Shown in pieces: positions 32,715 through 39,839 of a DNA stretch of 64,000 bases. Location of the stretch: the NCBI RefSeq assembly GCF_000144605.1, contig NC_014375.1:62001-126000 (forward strand), read 5' to 3'. The position numbers were made by a program, and so were the translations under genes. Under the pieces are notes generated by a model. That model saw nothing but the letters and a program-made list of their open reading frames with translations, did not search any database and had not been told where the DNA came from. Source of the DNA: Brevundimonas subvibrioides ATCC 15264 (lineage in GTDB: Bacteria > Pseudomonadota > Alphaproteobacteria > Caulobacterales > Caulobacteraceae). Position 1 is the stretch's first letter. Each line of letters starts with the position of its first letter.

Positions 32715-34813
32715 CCGCCGCCGCCTTCGAACATGCGGACCTGGTCCGCCGCGTCGCCGACCGCGAGGACCGCCCCATCGCGTCGATGCGGAGCCTTGCC
32801 GAGGAACTGCAGCGCGACCCGTCCAACCTCAGGAAGACGATCAAGGGTCTGGCCGACGACGGCGTTTTCGTCTGGTCGCCCGGCGAGGTCCCGGCCATCA
32901 CCGATCTGGGCCGCCAGACCCTGCGCGGGATCGACATCGCCCAGGGCCTGACGCCCGCGAACGACGCTATCCCGGTCCCGACACGCTGGCCCTTGGACCA
33001 ATGCCGCCCCAACCCGGCCAACCGGCCGATCGATCCGGCGACCATCCCCGAAATGGCGGGCCAGATCGTGGCGGCGGGCGACATCCTGCAGCCCTGCCTG
33101 CTGACCCCGGCTGACGCGAACGGCGTTCGCATGATCCTGGCGGGCGAGCGGCGCTGGCGCGGCGCGATGATGCTGGCGCAGCAGACCGACCTGTCGGGCC
33201 TGGGCATCGTCGACGGCTTGCCGTTCGTCGAGCGCGAGGCGACCGAGGTCGAGGCGCTCAAGATCATCATGATCGAGAACAGCGCGCGCGAGGACATGAC
33301 GCCGCTGGAGGACGCCCGCCAGCTGCTGAAACTGGCCGAGGCCTCAGGCTGGTCAGGGGCCGAACTGGCGCGCCAGACAGGGCGATCGTCGAACGGCGAC
33401 CGCAACAAGGAAAAGGACGTCACCGATAAGCTGCGCATCGCGCGAGAGGCCACGCCCGAGCAGATCGCGGCCTATGAGGCGACCGGCAGCTGGGACGCCC
33501 TGCGCAACGCCGTCTTCGGGCGGGCGACGGCATCGGCCACATCGGCACCCAGCGAAGCCGAGCCCGAGGCCGAACACGACGCTCAATGGCTGGCAGAGCG
33601 ATGGGAGCGTGCGACGGATGAAATCGCGCCGCCCTCGACGCGCCCGCCGGAGTCGCCGATCCCGCCGACGCTGACCATCTACAAGCGGGGCGGCCGCTAC
33701 TGTGCTCGAGTCGCGGTGACCATGTCGGATGGCCGGATCGCGGAAAGCCGTCCGCTTCCGCACGGCATGGAAACGCCGGCCCTCGCGATCCAGATGGCGA
33801 CCGACGACATTGTCGCCGCGATGCGGCCGACATTCCATCGGCCGCTGATTGAGTGGCTGGATCGCAAGAGCGGCCCTTTCTACGTCCAGGGCCGGAACTG
33901 CCTGAACGCTTCCAACGCCCAGGAGCGCCGCTTTGCTCTGGGCTGGGACAAGCGCCAGGCCGCCAGCGGCGGCGGATCGACCCGCACCGCGGACTCGGCT
34001 GAAACCCCCGCTCTACCCGGCACCGATAACACCGACGAAGCCCGGCCACTGTCGCCACGCGCCCGATTGGCCTTGATCGAACTGGCCCACAAGATTGGCC
34101 GCGAACCGCGCACCATCAGCCCAACGGCTCTCGCACCGGACATCTTGGCCGCCTCCAACATCCCGGAGGCCTGGACGACGTGGGGGGCCTACTGCGGGAA
34201 ATACTGGACCGATGCCGCATTCAGCGAACTGGTCACGGCGCGTCTGATCCGTGCCGTCAGCGTGCCGGGCGGCATCCCGCCGATGGCGGTCCTGACAGCC
34301 GATGGCCTCGCGTGGTTCGAACGTGAAGGCCTGGACCTGATGGTCCCGCACATGGACCTGAACGCGGCCCAGCACGCGGCGAACGCCATCCCCGCCGCCC
34401 CGGCCGTCTATGCCACTGATTGGCTGGAGACCAAGGTCGCCCCGGCCGCCCCCGCGCCCGCTTCGGTCGACGGCACCCAGCCCGAACTGCTGGACGATCC
34501 CCTTGATCGTTGGAACCGCAGTGCCGCCGACATCGCCGCCGATCAGGGCCTGCTGGACCGGGTCGAGGCCTTCTTCCAGAGCCGCGACGACATCGACGAA
34601 GACGCCGCCCGCGCCCTGATGGCGGAACTGAAGGTCGAGGGACCGTTCACCGAGGACGGTGACGGCGGCCTGGTAGCCACGATCGACGGGGACGCGGCCT
34701 CGATTGCCTTCGTCGATGTGGAGCGGGAACTGCCGCACGAACGCAGCCGCGCCATCGCCCTGCTGGCCTGCTGGGCCATGGAAGTCGTGTTCGGATCGGG
34801 AGCGGCGGCATGA
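32711..34813 (+). CDS. Large ParB-domain DNA-binding protein
   Basis: 700 residues. Residues ~15-75 look like a winged helix (ASMRSLAEELQRDPSNLRKT). Residues ~90-215 are a ParB N-domain: DQCRPNPANRPIDPATIPEM, MILAGERRWRGAMMLAQ (GERR motif) and IMIENSAREDMTPLEDARQL. The ParB-type HTH ASGWSGAELARQTGRSS follows. The middle and C-terminus (~320-700) add unknown domains, including IYKRGGRYCARVAVTMSDGR and a KLR/ATPE stretch. The size is about double a typical ParB. No ParA is seen. Roles could be partition-like DNA organisation or regulation. Palindrome copy 7 lies within it. Confidence 0.75.
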   Translation: MTAAAFEHADLVRRVADREDRPIASMRSLAEELQRDPSNLRKTIKGLADDGVFVWSPGEVPAITDLGRQTLRGIDIAQGLTPANDAIPVPTRWPLDQCRPNPANRPIDPATIPEMAGQIVAAGDILQPCLLTPADANGVRMILAGERRWRGAMMLAQQTDLSGLGIVDGLPFVEREATEVEALKIIMIENSAREDMTPLEDARQLLKLAEASGWSGAELARQTGRSSNGDRNKEKDVTDKLRIAREATPEQIAAYEATGSWDALRNAVFGRATASATSAPSEAEPEAEHDAQWLAERWERATDEIAPPSTRPPESPIPPTLTIYKRGGRYCARVAVTMSDGRIAESRPLPHGMETPALAIQMATDDIVAAMRPTFHRPLIEWLDRKSGPFYVQGRNCLNASNAQERRFALGWDKRQAASGGGSTRTADSAETPALPGTDNTDEARPLSPRARLALIELAHKIGREPRTISPTALAPDILAASNIPEAWTTWGAYCGKYWTDAAFSELVTARLIRAVSVPGGIPPMAVLTADGLAWFEREGLDLMVPHMDLNAAQHAANAIPAAPAVYATDWLETKVAPAAPAPASVDGTQPELLDDPLDRWNRSAADIAADQGLLDRVEAFFQSRDDIDEDAARALMAELKVEGPFTEDGDGGLVATIDGDAASIAFVDVERELPHERSRAIALLACWAMEVVFGSGAAA
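33116..33130. repeat. Dispersed 15-bp palindrome, copy 7
   Basis: Exact GCGAACGGCGTTCGC within the large ParB-domain gene; the plus strand codes A-N-G-V-R, a different sense from the minus-strand copies. Confidence 0.75.
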
Positions 34814-34968
34814 CCCCGCGCGACGCCCGCCGCCCGCCCACAAGCCCGCGCCCATCGCCACGCGCTCCCCGGCATGGCCAGGTCTTCGATCTTCCGCCCG
34901 TCGCCTCGCCCGAGGACGGACAGCGGCCCGCGACGCCCGAGGACGGGCAGCCGGTGACCACCAGATGA
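34810..34968 (+). CDS. Very small proline/arginine-rich protein (52 aa)
   Basis: 52 residues, MTPRDARRPPTSPRPSPRAP then RHGQVFDLPPVASPEDGQ, ending QPVTTR. The ATG overlaps the stop of the ParB-domain gene and its stop overlaps the next ATG, so the chain of coupled genes supports it even though the sequence is low complexity. Probably disordered; function unknown. Confidence 0.4.
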   Translation: MTPRDARRPPTSPRPSPRAPRHGQVFDLPPVASPEDGQRPATPEDGQPVTTR

Positions 34969-35156
34969 CCCGCGCCCCTCTCGCCGCTGGCGACCATCGT
35001 GTGCGTGCCATCCTCGGCGGTGGCGCGATCGAGGCACCCTGCGTCGACCACGACATGGCCGTCGCCCTGTTCGACCGCCTGCGCCGCATCGCCCCGAACA
35101 TTCGCATCGAGCGGATCGCCGGGACCCGCGTCGTCGAAGTGGCGGGCCTGTCGTGA
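34965..35156 (+). CDS. Small early protein, unknown (63 aa)
   Basis: 63 residues, MTRAPLAAGDHRVRAILGGG to TRVVEVAGLS, with one Cys (AIEAPCVDHDM). The pattern helix-beta (MAVALFDRLRRIAPNIRIER, then IAGTRVVEV) suggests a small folded domain. Both ends overlap neighbours as ATGA/GTGA. No family recognised. Confidence 0.5.
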   Translation: MTRAPLAAGDHRVRAILGGGAIEAPCVDHDMAVALFDRLRRIAPNIRIERIAGTRVVEVAGLS

Positions 35157-35248
35157 GGCCGCCCTGGTCCGAGGCCGCCGCCCTCCTCGCCTTCCTACCC
35201 CAACCCCTCGCGCCGGCCCGCCGTCGCGTCCCCTACCGGAGACCCAAG

Positions 35249-35584
35249 ATGAACGACCTGCGTTTCGCCCTGATCCGTCAGGGACCCGCCGACCTCGACA
35301 CCCGTCCGATCGGCTTCGATAGCCTTCCCGCCCTCGCGCGCGCCATCGAGCGCGACCGCCAGGGCCGGTCCATCGAACTGGTGGAGCGCGAGGATTTCGA
35401 GTTCGAGACCGACAAGCTGCTGCACACAGTGGTCGAGGTCTGGACGCTGGACATGGCCAACGGCCGCGACACCCGCATCGGCATCGCCTGGCTGAACGAG
35501 AGCGGTCGCGAGACGCTGGAGCCCGCCCTTCGCGCGGCTGCCCCCGAGCGCGCCCGCGCTGAGCCCCGGCGGAGGGCAGCATGA
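35249..35584 (+). CDS. Early protein, unknown (111 aa)
   Basis: 111 residues, MNDLRFALIRQGPADLDTRP to EPRRRAA. I chose ATG 35249 because GGAGA lies 7-11 bases upstream; an in-frame GTG at 35153 that overlaps the previous stop would add 32 Pro/Ala-rich residues. The protein has an alpha/beta look (SLPALARAIERDRQGRSIEL; LHTVVEVWTLDM; IGIAWLNESGRETLE). The stop overlaps the next start. Confidence 0.55.
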   Translation: MNDLRFALIRQGPADLDTRPIGFDSLPALARAIERDRQGRSIELVEREDFEFETDKLLHTVVEVWTLDMANGRDTRIGIAWLNESGRETLEPALRAAAPERARAEPRRRAA

Positions 35585-36192
35585 GCGCGCAGAACCAGCC
35601 GGTTTGGCAGTGGTGGGCCAGCCTCGACGAAGAGACCTACACCGTCGGTCCCGAGGACACGCGTGAAGCCGTGATCGAAGCGGGCTTGGTCGATTTCGAC
35701 GGCCGATCCTTCCACATCGTCGAGGCGATCAAAGGCGACCCGGCGCAGATGCTTCCCAACGCCGAGACTTTCGTATCCCGCGCCTTGGAGGATGCGGCCG
35801 ACGAAGGCGAGTTCGGCAAGGACGGCGATTACGATCTTGCGGGCAAGCCGGAAGTGCACCAGGCGGCATTCGCGGACCTGGATGCGGCAATCGCGACGTG
35901 GGTGGTGAAGTGGGGCCACCTGCTTCCCACGCCCTGGAAGTTCCGTTCAACGCGCAATCCCGAGGTCATCGAAGGCGCGACGTACTGTCTGGCGTGCGAT
36001 GAAGTGTTGAAAGACGACGACATAGTCATGGACGACGTCAGCGGTGACGTTCTGCACGTCGCGTGCTGCGGACCGGAGCGCGACTCCTACGTCAAGGACA
36101 TCGGGACCGGCGAACCGCTCGGCCCAGATGACCCTATCCCGACGGGTTATCGCTGGGGCGATCGGCCGATGCCGAAGGGCCACGGCCAATGA
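35581..36192 (+). CDS. Early protein with C-terminal Cys/His cluster, unknown (203 aa)
   Basis: 203 residues, acidic. The C-terminal third has CLACDEVLKDDDIVMDDVSG, DVLHVACCGPERDSYVKDIG and PIPTGYRWGDRP; CxxC plus HxxCC could bind one zinc. The N-terminus WQWWASLDEETYTVGPEDTR resembles phage proteins of unknown function found in early operons. The ATG overlaps the previous stop and the TGA overlaps a 24-residue reading frame. Confidence 0.6.
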   Translation: MSAQNQPVWQWWASLDEETYTVGPEDTREAVIEAGLVDFDGRSFHIVEAIKGDPAQMLPNAETFVSRALEDAADEGEFGKDGDYDLAGKPEVHQAAFADLDAAIATWVVKWGHLLPTPWKFRSTRNPEVIEGATYCLACDEVLKDDDIVMDDVSGDVLHVACCGPERDSYVKDIGTGEPLGPDDPIPTGYRWGDRPMPKGHGQ

Positions 36193-36263
36193 CCGGTCTG
36201 CTTGGATACCTGATCGGCTGGGCCCACGACCTGATCCGGCGCGGCCGATGGGTGGCGCGGTGA
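36189..36263 (+). CDS. Possible micropeptide (24 aa)
   Basis: ATG 36189 overlaps the previous stop (ATGA) and its TGA shares a base with the next ATG (TGATG). The product MTGLLGYLIGWAHDLIRRGR then WVAR has a hydrophobic N-terminus and a basic end, like a small membrane peptide. It may exist only to couple translation of the excisionase-like gene. Confidence 0.35.
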   Translation: MTGLLGYLIGWAHDLIRRGRWVAR

Positions 36264-36598
36264 TGGCTGACGGCAGCACTCAGTTCGACCCTGTCGCCAT
36301 CGGCCCGGCCACCGAGGCGCGCCTGCTGTCCCTGTTCGCCTCGGCAGCCCTGGCGACGGCCGAGGCGACCGCCGCCTTCCTTGGCATCGACGTGAAGTCC
36401 CTGCGCGCCCTGACCGACGCGGGCTTGATCCGCGCGGTCCGCCGGGGCGGCGGCGGACACCGCGCCTACACCGAGGGTGACATTCGCGCCTACCTGACAG
36501 AGAGTGCCGCCCCTGTTCGGGAGGCCCGACCCGTCGTCAGCCATGGCGGCGCCCGGGTCGTCCCTTTCACCCAGCGCAAGGGCCGACCCGGGCGCTGA
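36263..36598 (+). CDS. xis: Excisionase-like HTH protein
   Basis: 111 residues. EATAAFLGIDVKSLRALTDA then GLIRAVRRGGGGHRAYTEGD and IRAYL is a MerR/excisionase-type winged helix (HTH_17). The C-terminus is basic (VPFTQRKGRPGR). It lies 28 bases upstream of the integrase, the usual place of the recombination directionality factor. ATG 36263 is chosen because it shares a base with the preceding stop; the frame is open much further upstream but overlaps the gene before it. Confidence 0.65.
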   Translation: MADGSTQFDPVAIGPATEARLLSLFASAALATAEATAAFLGIDVKSLRALTDAGLIRAVRRGGGGHRAYTEGDIRAYLTESAAPVREARPVVSHGGARVVPFTQRKGRPGR

Positions 36599-36626
36599 CG
36601 CGACCGCATCGATCGAGGCCTGATCC

Positions 36627-37787
36627 ATGACCGTCTATCTGCCGAAGAACAGCCGGTTCTGGGCCTACGACTTCCAGTACAAGCGCCAGCGCTACCATGG
36701 CTCGACCGGCGTCGAGACGCGCCGGAAGGCCGAGGACGTGGAACGCCGCATCCGCCAGCAGGCCGCGCTGGGCACTCTGGACGACGGCTCGGGCATGACG
36801 TGGGACCAGGCCGCCGGCCGCTGGTGGGCAGAGGTCGGTCAGCACAGGGCCAGCGCCTATCAGCTGGAACACCGGCTCGCCATCGCCACCCGACTGATCG
36901 GCCCGACCACGCCGATCTCCCAGATCACGACCCGCACCATCGCCCGCGCGATCGAGAAGCGCCGGGGCGAGACCTTCACCCGGCACGCCGACACCAAGGA
37001 CCGCAAGGCCAAGCGCCACACGCTGTCGAACGCGACGGTCAATGCCGACGTCATGCGCCCCATCCGCCGCGTCCTTTTCCGCGCCCGCGACGTCTGGGAG
37101 GTCCAGGGCTTGCCGGTGATCGATTACAAGGCGCTGGTCCTGAAAGAGCCCGAGACCGAGATCCGGCTCTACAGCGCCGAACAGCAGGCCGCCTGGTCGG
37201 CCGAATGCGACCCGACCGCCCGGTTCGTCCTGCGCCTGCTGCTGACCTATGGGCTGCGCTTCGGCGAGACTTTCATTCCGCCGGCGGCCTTCATTCCCGA
37301 CGCCCCCGGCGGCCCAGTGCTGGCGATCAACAAGAGGAAGCGCGGTGCCTTGTATCTGCCGCTCCGCGCCGACGACGCGCGCGAGATCGCGGCCCGCGCT
37401 GGCCGAGCCCGTGCTGCCGGCCTCCAGTCCATCCTGTTCGAGACTGCCGGTCGTGATGCCGAGGGCCAGGACCAGCTGGTCGAGGTCTCGCGCTCCGGCA
37501 TGGCCACCCGCCTGCGCAATGCCGCCAAGCGCGCGGGCCTGACGCAGCCGCGGCTGATCCACGGCACCCGCCATCACGTCGGCACCACTACCTTGGCCGA
37601 GACCGGCGACCTGCGGATGGTCCAGAGCCTGCTGGGCCATGCCGACATCAAGTCGACCCTGCGCTATTCGCACGCCCTGGACAGCGGCCTGCGGTCGCAG
37701 CTGGAGTCCCGAAATAGTCCTGGTGCCCCGGCTCCGGAGGCGGAGTTTGCGGCAGCGAAACAACGCCGGGCAAAGCGCCGCCAGTAA
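36627..37787 (+). CDS. int: Tyrosine recombinase integrase
   Basis: 386 residues. An N-terminal arm-binding/SAM-like region (~1-160) precedes the catalytic domain: LLLTYGLRFGETF (~211) holds the first Arg, RLIHGTRHHVGTTTLA (~311) the H-x-x-R, QSLLGHADIKSTLRY (~333) the second His and the nucleophile Tyr in RYSHAL. It integrates and, with the Xis-like protein, excises the phage. Its last 29 codons have a diverged twin at 39700-39786 next to the tRNA site, and the 2-kb cassette lies between them. Confidence 0.9.
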   Translation: MTVYLPKNSRFWAYDFQYKRQRYHGSTGVETRRKAEDVERRIRQQAALGTLDDGSGMTWDQAAGRWWAEVGQHRASAYQLEHRLAIATRLIGPTTPISQITTRTIARAIEKRRGETFTRHADTKDRKAKRHTLSNATVNADVMRPIRRVLFRARDVWEVQGLPVIDYKALVLKEPETEIRLYSAEQQAAWSAECDPTARFVLRLLLTYGLRFGETFIPPAAFIPDAPGGPVLAINKRKRGALYLPLRADDAREIAARAGRARAAGLQSILFETAGRDAEGQDQLVEVSRSGMATRLRNAAKRAGLTQPRLIHGTRHHVGTTTLAETGDLRMVQSLLGHADIKSTLRYSHALDSGLRSQLESRNSPGAPAPEAEFAAAKQRRAKRRQ

Positions 37788-37812
37788 TCGTGACTACGCG
37801 GAGCCCCTCAGA

Positions 37813-38274
37813 TTATCCGGCCCCTCCGGCGGGAAACGGCGTATCGCTCAAGGCTAGGATCACGCTGTCCGCCACTAAGTTGCGACCGTCATTTTTGGTC
37901 CAGCCGAAAATGTCGCCGTGAAAGGGGTTAGCGGGAGTGTCGTCCTCACCTTTCGGCGTGTGGGCAACAACGCCGCTCTTCTCTCGGAGTTTGCCCGCAG
38001 CGATTGCGATCATCGCATATGTATTCGGCATTTCACCGCAGCGATGAAGCGAACTCAATCCCGCTTTTAGCAGGAGGCATTCTAGATCAATGGAAGTGGT
38101 TTCGCCGCGCCGTGGTGCAAATGCTTGACTTGATACCCGCTTGCCGCCGGTCAGTTCATCTTGGACTATTTGAACGGGCGTTCGGCAATGGCGGATAACC
38201 CTGTCGGCGTTACCGATTCCCAAATCATCGACCAGATCAGTCGATCCATATGGTTGGACAATCGGATTGCACAC
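37813..38274 (-). CDS. Cassette gene 3, unknown (153 aa)
   Basis: 153 residues from a GTG directly after the stop of the gene upstream (TGA-GTG), ending ADSVILALSDTPFPAGGAG. Features include LLLKAGLSSLHRCGEMPNTY, MIAIAAGKLREKSGVV and NPFHGDIFGWTKNDG. It is the last gene of a three-gene minus-strand operon. Small proteins of this kind are, as I recall, found beside LPxNWDGYGA-type proteins, but I cannot assign a function. The region has lower GC than the phage core, a sign of separate origin. Confidence 0.55.
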   Translation of the reverse strand: MCNPIVQPYGSTDLVDDLGIGNADRVIRHCRTPVQIVQDELTGGKRVSSQAFAPRRGETTSIDLECLLLKAGLSSLHRCGEMPNTYAMIAIAAGKLREKSGVVAHTPKGEDDTPANPFHGDIFGWTKNDGRNLVADSVILALSDTPFPAGGAG

Positions 38275-38772
38275 TCAGCAGCGCAACGCTCCCATCGAGG
38301 CACGAAAAGCCTCTTGTGCAGCCGCGCCCTCGACTAAAACGACAGCCCCCGTCACACGATCCTTCATCCAAAACGTTTCGGCGAGGTCATGATCAATGCA
38401 GAACTCGATAGAGACGGTGGCGAGATGCCACTCGATCTGAAGCGACCCATCTGCGCCAGGAACGATGGCACCAGCACGAAAAGCCCTCGCCGGCTGTAGG
38501 CCCGCGAGGGAGCGGGACATTGCACGGATCACGGGCCACGCGATTTTCGGCGCGCCATAGCCATCCCAGTTTTCCGGCAGGTGTCTAACTGCCGTGAGCT
38601 GTTCGCCAATCCATGTTCCGAAACGGAAATGGTCGACTGGCAGTGTGGCGGTGTCGACGGTCGCATCAGGCACCGGGTCGACTTGGACAAAGCGCGAGGT
38701 CTCCCGCGCGGCTGCCGGGACGCGCTGCGTTTGCACCTTATGGACTTCATCAGAGGTCAGAAGTGCATTCAT
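38275..38772 (-). CDS. Cassette gene 2, NWDGYGA-motif protein (165 aa)
   Basis: 165 residues from ATG 38772, which overlaps the stop of the upstream gene (ATGA); an ATG 12 bases upstream is less likely. The protein has HLPENWDGYGAPKIAWPVIR (~65-84) and VPGADGSLQIEWHLATVSIE (~108-127), the hallmark segments of a family of hypothetical proteins that accompany other unknown genes in mobile DNA. It probably pairs with its operon partners. Biochemical function unknown. Confidence 0.65.
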   Translation of the reverse strand: MNALLTSDEVHKVQTQRVPAAARETSRFVQVDPVPDATVDTATLPVDHFRFGTWIGEQLTAVRHLPENWDGYGAPKIAWPVIRAMSRSLAGLQPARAFRAGAIVPGADGSLQIEWHLATVSIEFCIDHDLAETFWMKDRVTGAVVLVEGAAAQEAFRASMGALRC

Positions 38773-39542
38773 GATGCTTTCCAAGTGGCCCTGTAGGCCT
38801 CTGTCGTCAAGCTGTGCAATCGATCCGTCATAGTCGCGTGAGCCTCATTCAGGATGGCGAGCGCTTCCTCTAGGGTAGAAGCATCATCCTTGGCGATGAA
38901 CCGCAGCCTAATGAAATCGCCCTGCTCACCGGTAGGCGCCGTAGCATGAACAGCGCGCGCTTCAATCTGCAGGTGCCCCGACGCCGAGTTGGGGAGCGAC
39001 TCGCTCCAAGCGAGTTGGAAATTGGAAACAGGACCAGGCGTCCCTAGGGCGATCCCTTCCAGGACATCACGAATCCGAACGCCATCCCCATAGGGCAACA
39101 TATTGTCGTAAAACACTTCAACCCGTGAGATCTCGGGCATGTCGCGACCAGCGTCGGTGATCGACGCAGTTAGACGGCCCCAGCAGTCCTCCAGGCTTGT
39201 CAGAAGAGAGCTGAACCCACCGTAGGGAGGCATGTCACCGCCTGGCAGGCTCTGGCGACGCCAGTTCCGCCCAAGGAAGTTTGTTTGAACCTGAACTAGA
39301 TCGCGCCCGTCCTCTGAAACAAACCACCAGCGATGATGATCATCTTCGGGTCCTGTCACCTGAAATGGCGTGCCGTTCGTGCCGGCTATAATAGGCAGCT
39401 GCTTTTCGACATTTGGGAAAATGTCGCGATAGCGATCGTGAAGCCCCTTTATATCGTAAGCATCGACTAGGCCATTTGCCTCGGTGAAGAGGCTGATCCC
39501 AACCTCGAAGAGAGGCGCGCGATCATAGGTTCTTCGGCTCAA
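38769..39542 (-). CDS. Cassette gene 1, TIGR04255-like protein (257 aa)
   Basis: 257 residues from a TTG preceded by AAGGAAG; no ATG is in a better place. RAPLFEVGISLFTE (~7-20), RYRDIFPNVEKQLPI (~36-50), HHRWWFVSEDGRDLVQVQTN (~69-88), NWRRQSLPGGDMPPYGG and ISRVEVFYDNMLPYGDG (~138-154) match, by eye, the layout of the TIGR04255 family, which is sporadically distributed and of unknown function. It heads the cassette operon. A defence, toxin-antitoxin or exclusion role is a guess from mobility and sporadic occurrence. Confidence 0.65.
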   Translation of the reverse strand: MSRRTYDRAPLFEVGISLFTEANGLVDAYDIKGLHDRYRDIFPNVEKQLPIIAGTNGTPFQVTGPEDDHHRWWFVSEDGRDLVQVQTNFLGRNWRRQSLPGGDMPPYGGFSSLLTSLEDCWGRLTASITDAGRDMPEISRVEVFYDNMLPYGDGVRIRDVLEGIALGTPGPVSNFQLAWSESLPNSASGHLQIEARAVHATAPTGEQGDFIRLRFIAKDDASTLEEALAILNEAHATMTDRLHSLTTEAYRATWKAS

Positions 39543-39593
39543 TGGCGTTTCTTCCTTCGATATAGATTCCTACGACCCTTCAACGACCGGTGC

Positions 39594-39786
39594 AAGGCAC
39601 CGCTCAGATGAGGGAGGACACCCAGTCATAGATGGGCGATGCCGGCACCAAATGGGCTACGCTATACCCAAGCTCTGGACGGCGGCCGGCACGGGATGAT
39701 GGGAGTCCCGGAATAGTCCCGGAGCCCAAGCCCCGGAGACGGAATTTGCCGAGCCAAAACAACCCCGTGCCAAGCGCCGCCAATAA
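39594..39786 (+). pseudogene. Decayed 3' end of a second tyrosine integrase
   Basis: The last 87 bases (39700-39786) align without gaps to the end of the prophage integrase: 22 of 28 residues are the same in frame (shared pieces ESRNSPGA and AKRRQ) and both end in TAA. Weaker homology with at least one indel runs up to about 39594 over the LLGHADIKSTLRYSHA region. Differences at many third positions indicate a diverged homologue rather than a fresh copy. It abuts the tRNA segment directly. Confidence 0.75.
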
Positions 39787-39832
39787 CCTCCGAAGGCAGG
39801 GGTCAGAGGTTCGAATCCTCTCGGGTGCGCCA
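39787..39832 (+). other. attR: 3' part of tRNA-Arg(CCG)
   Basis: The sequence from 39787 holds the anticodon loop CTCCGAA-like end (CCTCCGAAGGCA), then a T arm AGAGG-TTCGAAT-CCTCT, the acceptor strand CGGGTGC, discriminator G and CCA at 39832. It is followed by ACTTTTCTT. The 5' half of a tRNA is missing, so this is not a working tRNA; it is the displaced 3' end expected at the right junction of an element integrated in tRNA-Arg. The intact gene should be at the left junction, outside the window. Confidence 0.8.
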
Positions 39833-39839
39833 CTTTTCT

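Noticed and set aside
2716..33130. Dispersed palindrome as a LexA/SOS box
   Set aside because: Alphaproteobacterial LexA boxes are direct repeats GTTC-N7-GTTC, and Gram-positive boxes have a 4-base spacer between GAAC and GTTC; here it is 3 bases. Most copies are inside late genes, which is wrong for SOS promoters.
39787..39832. A functional tRNA gene
   Set aside because: The acceptor 5' strand, D arm and half of the anticodon stem are absent; upstream sequence is an integrase remnant.
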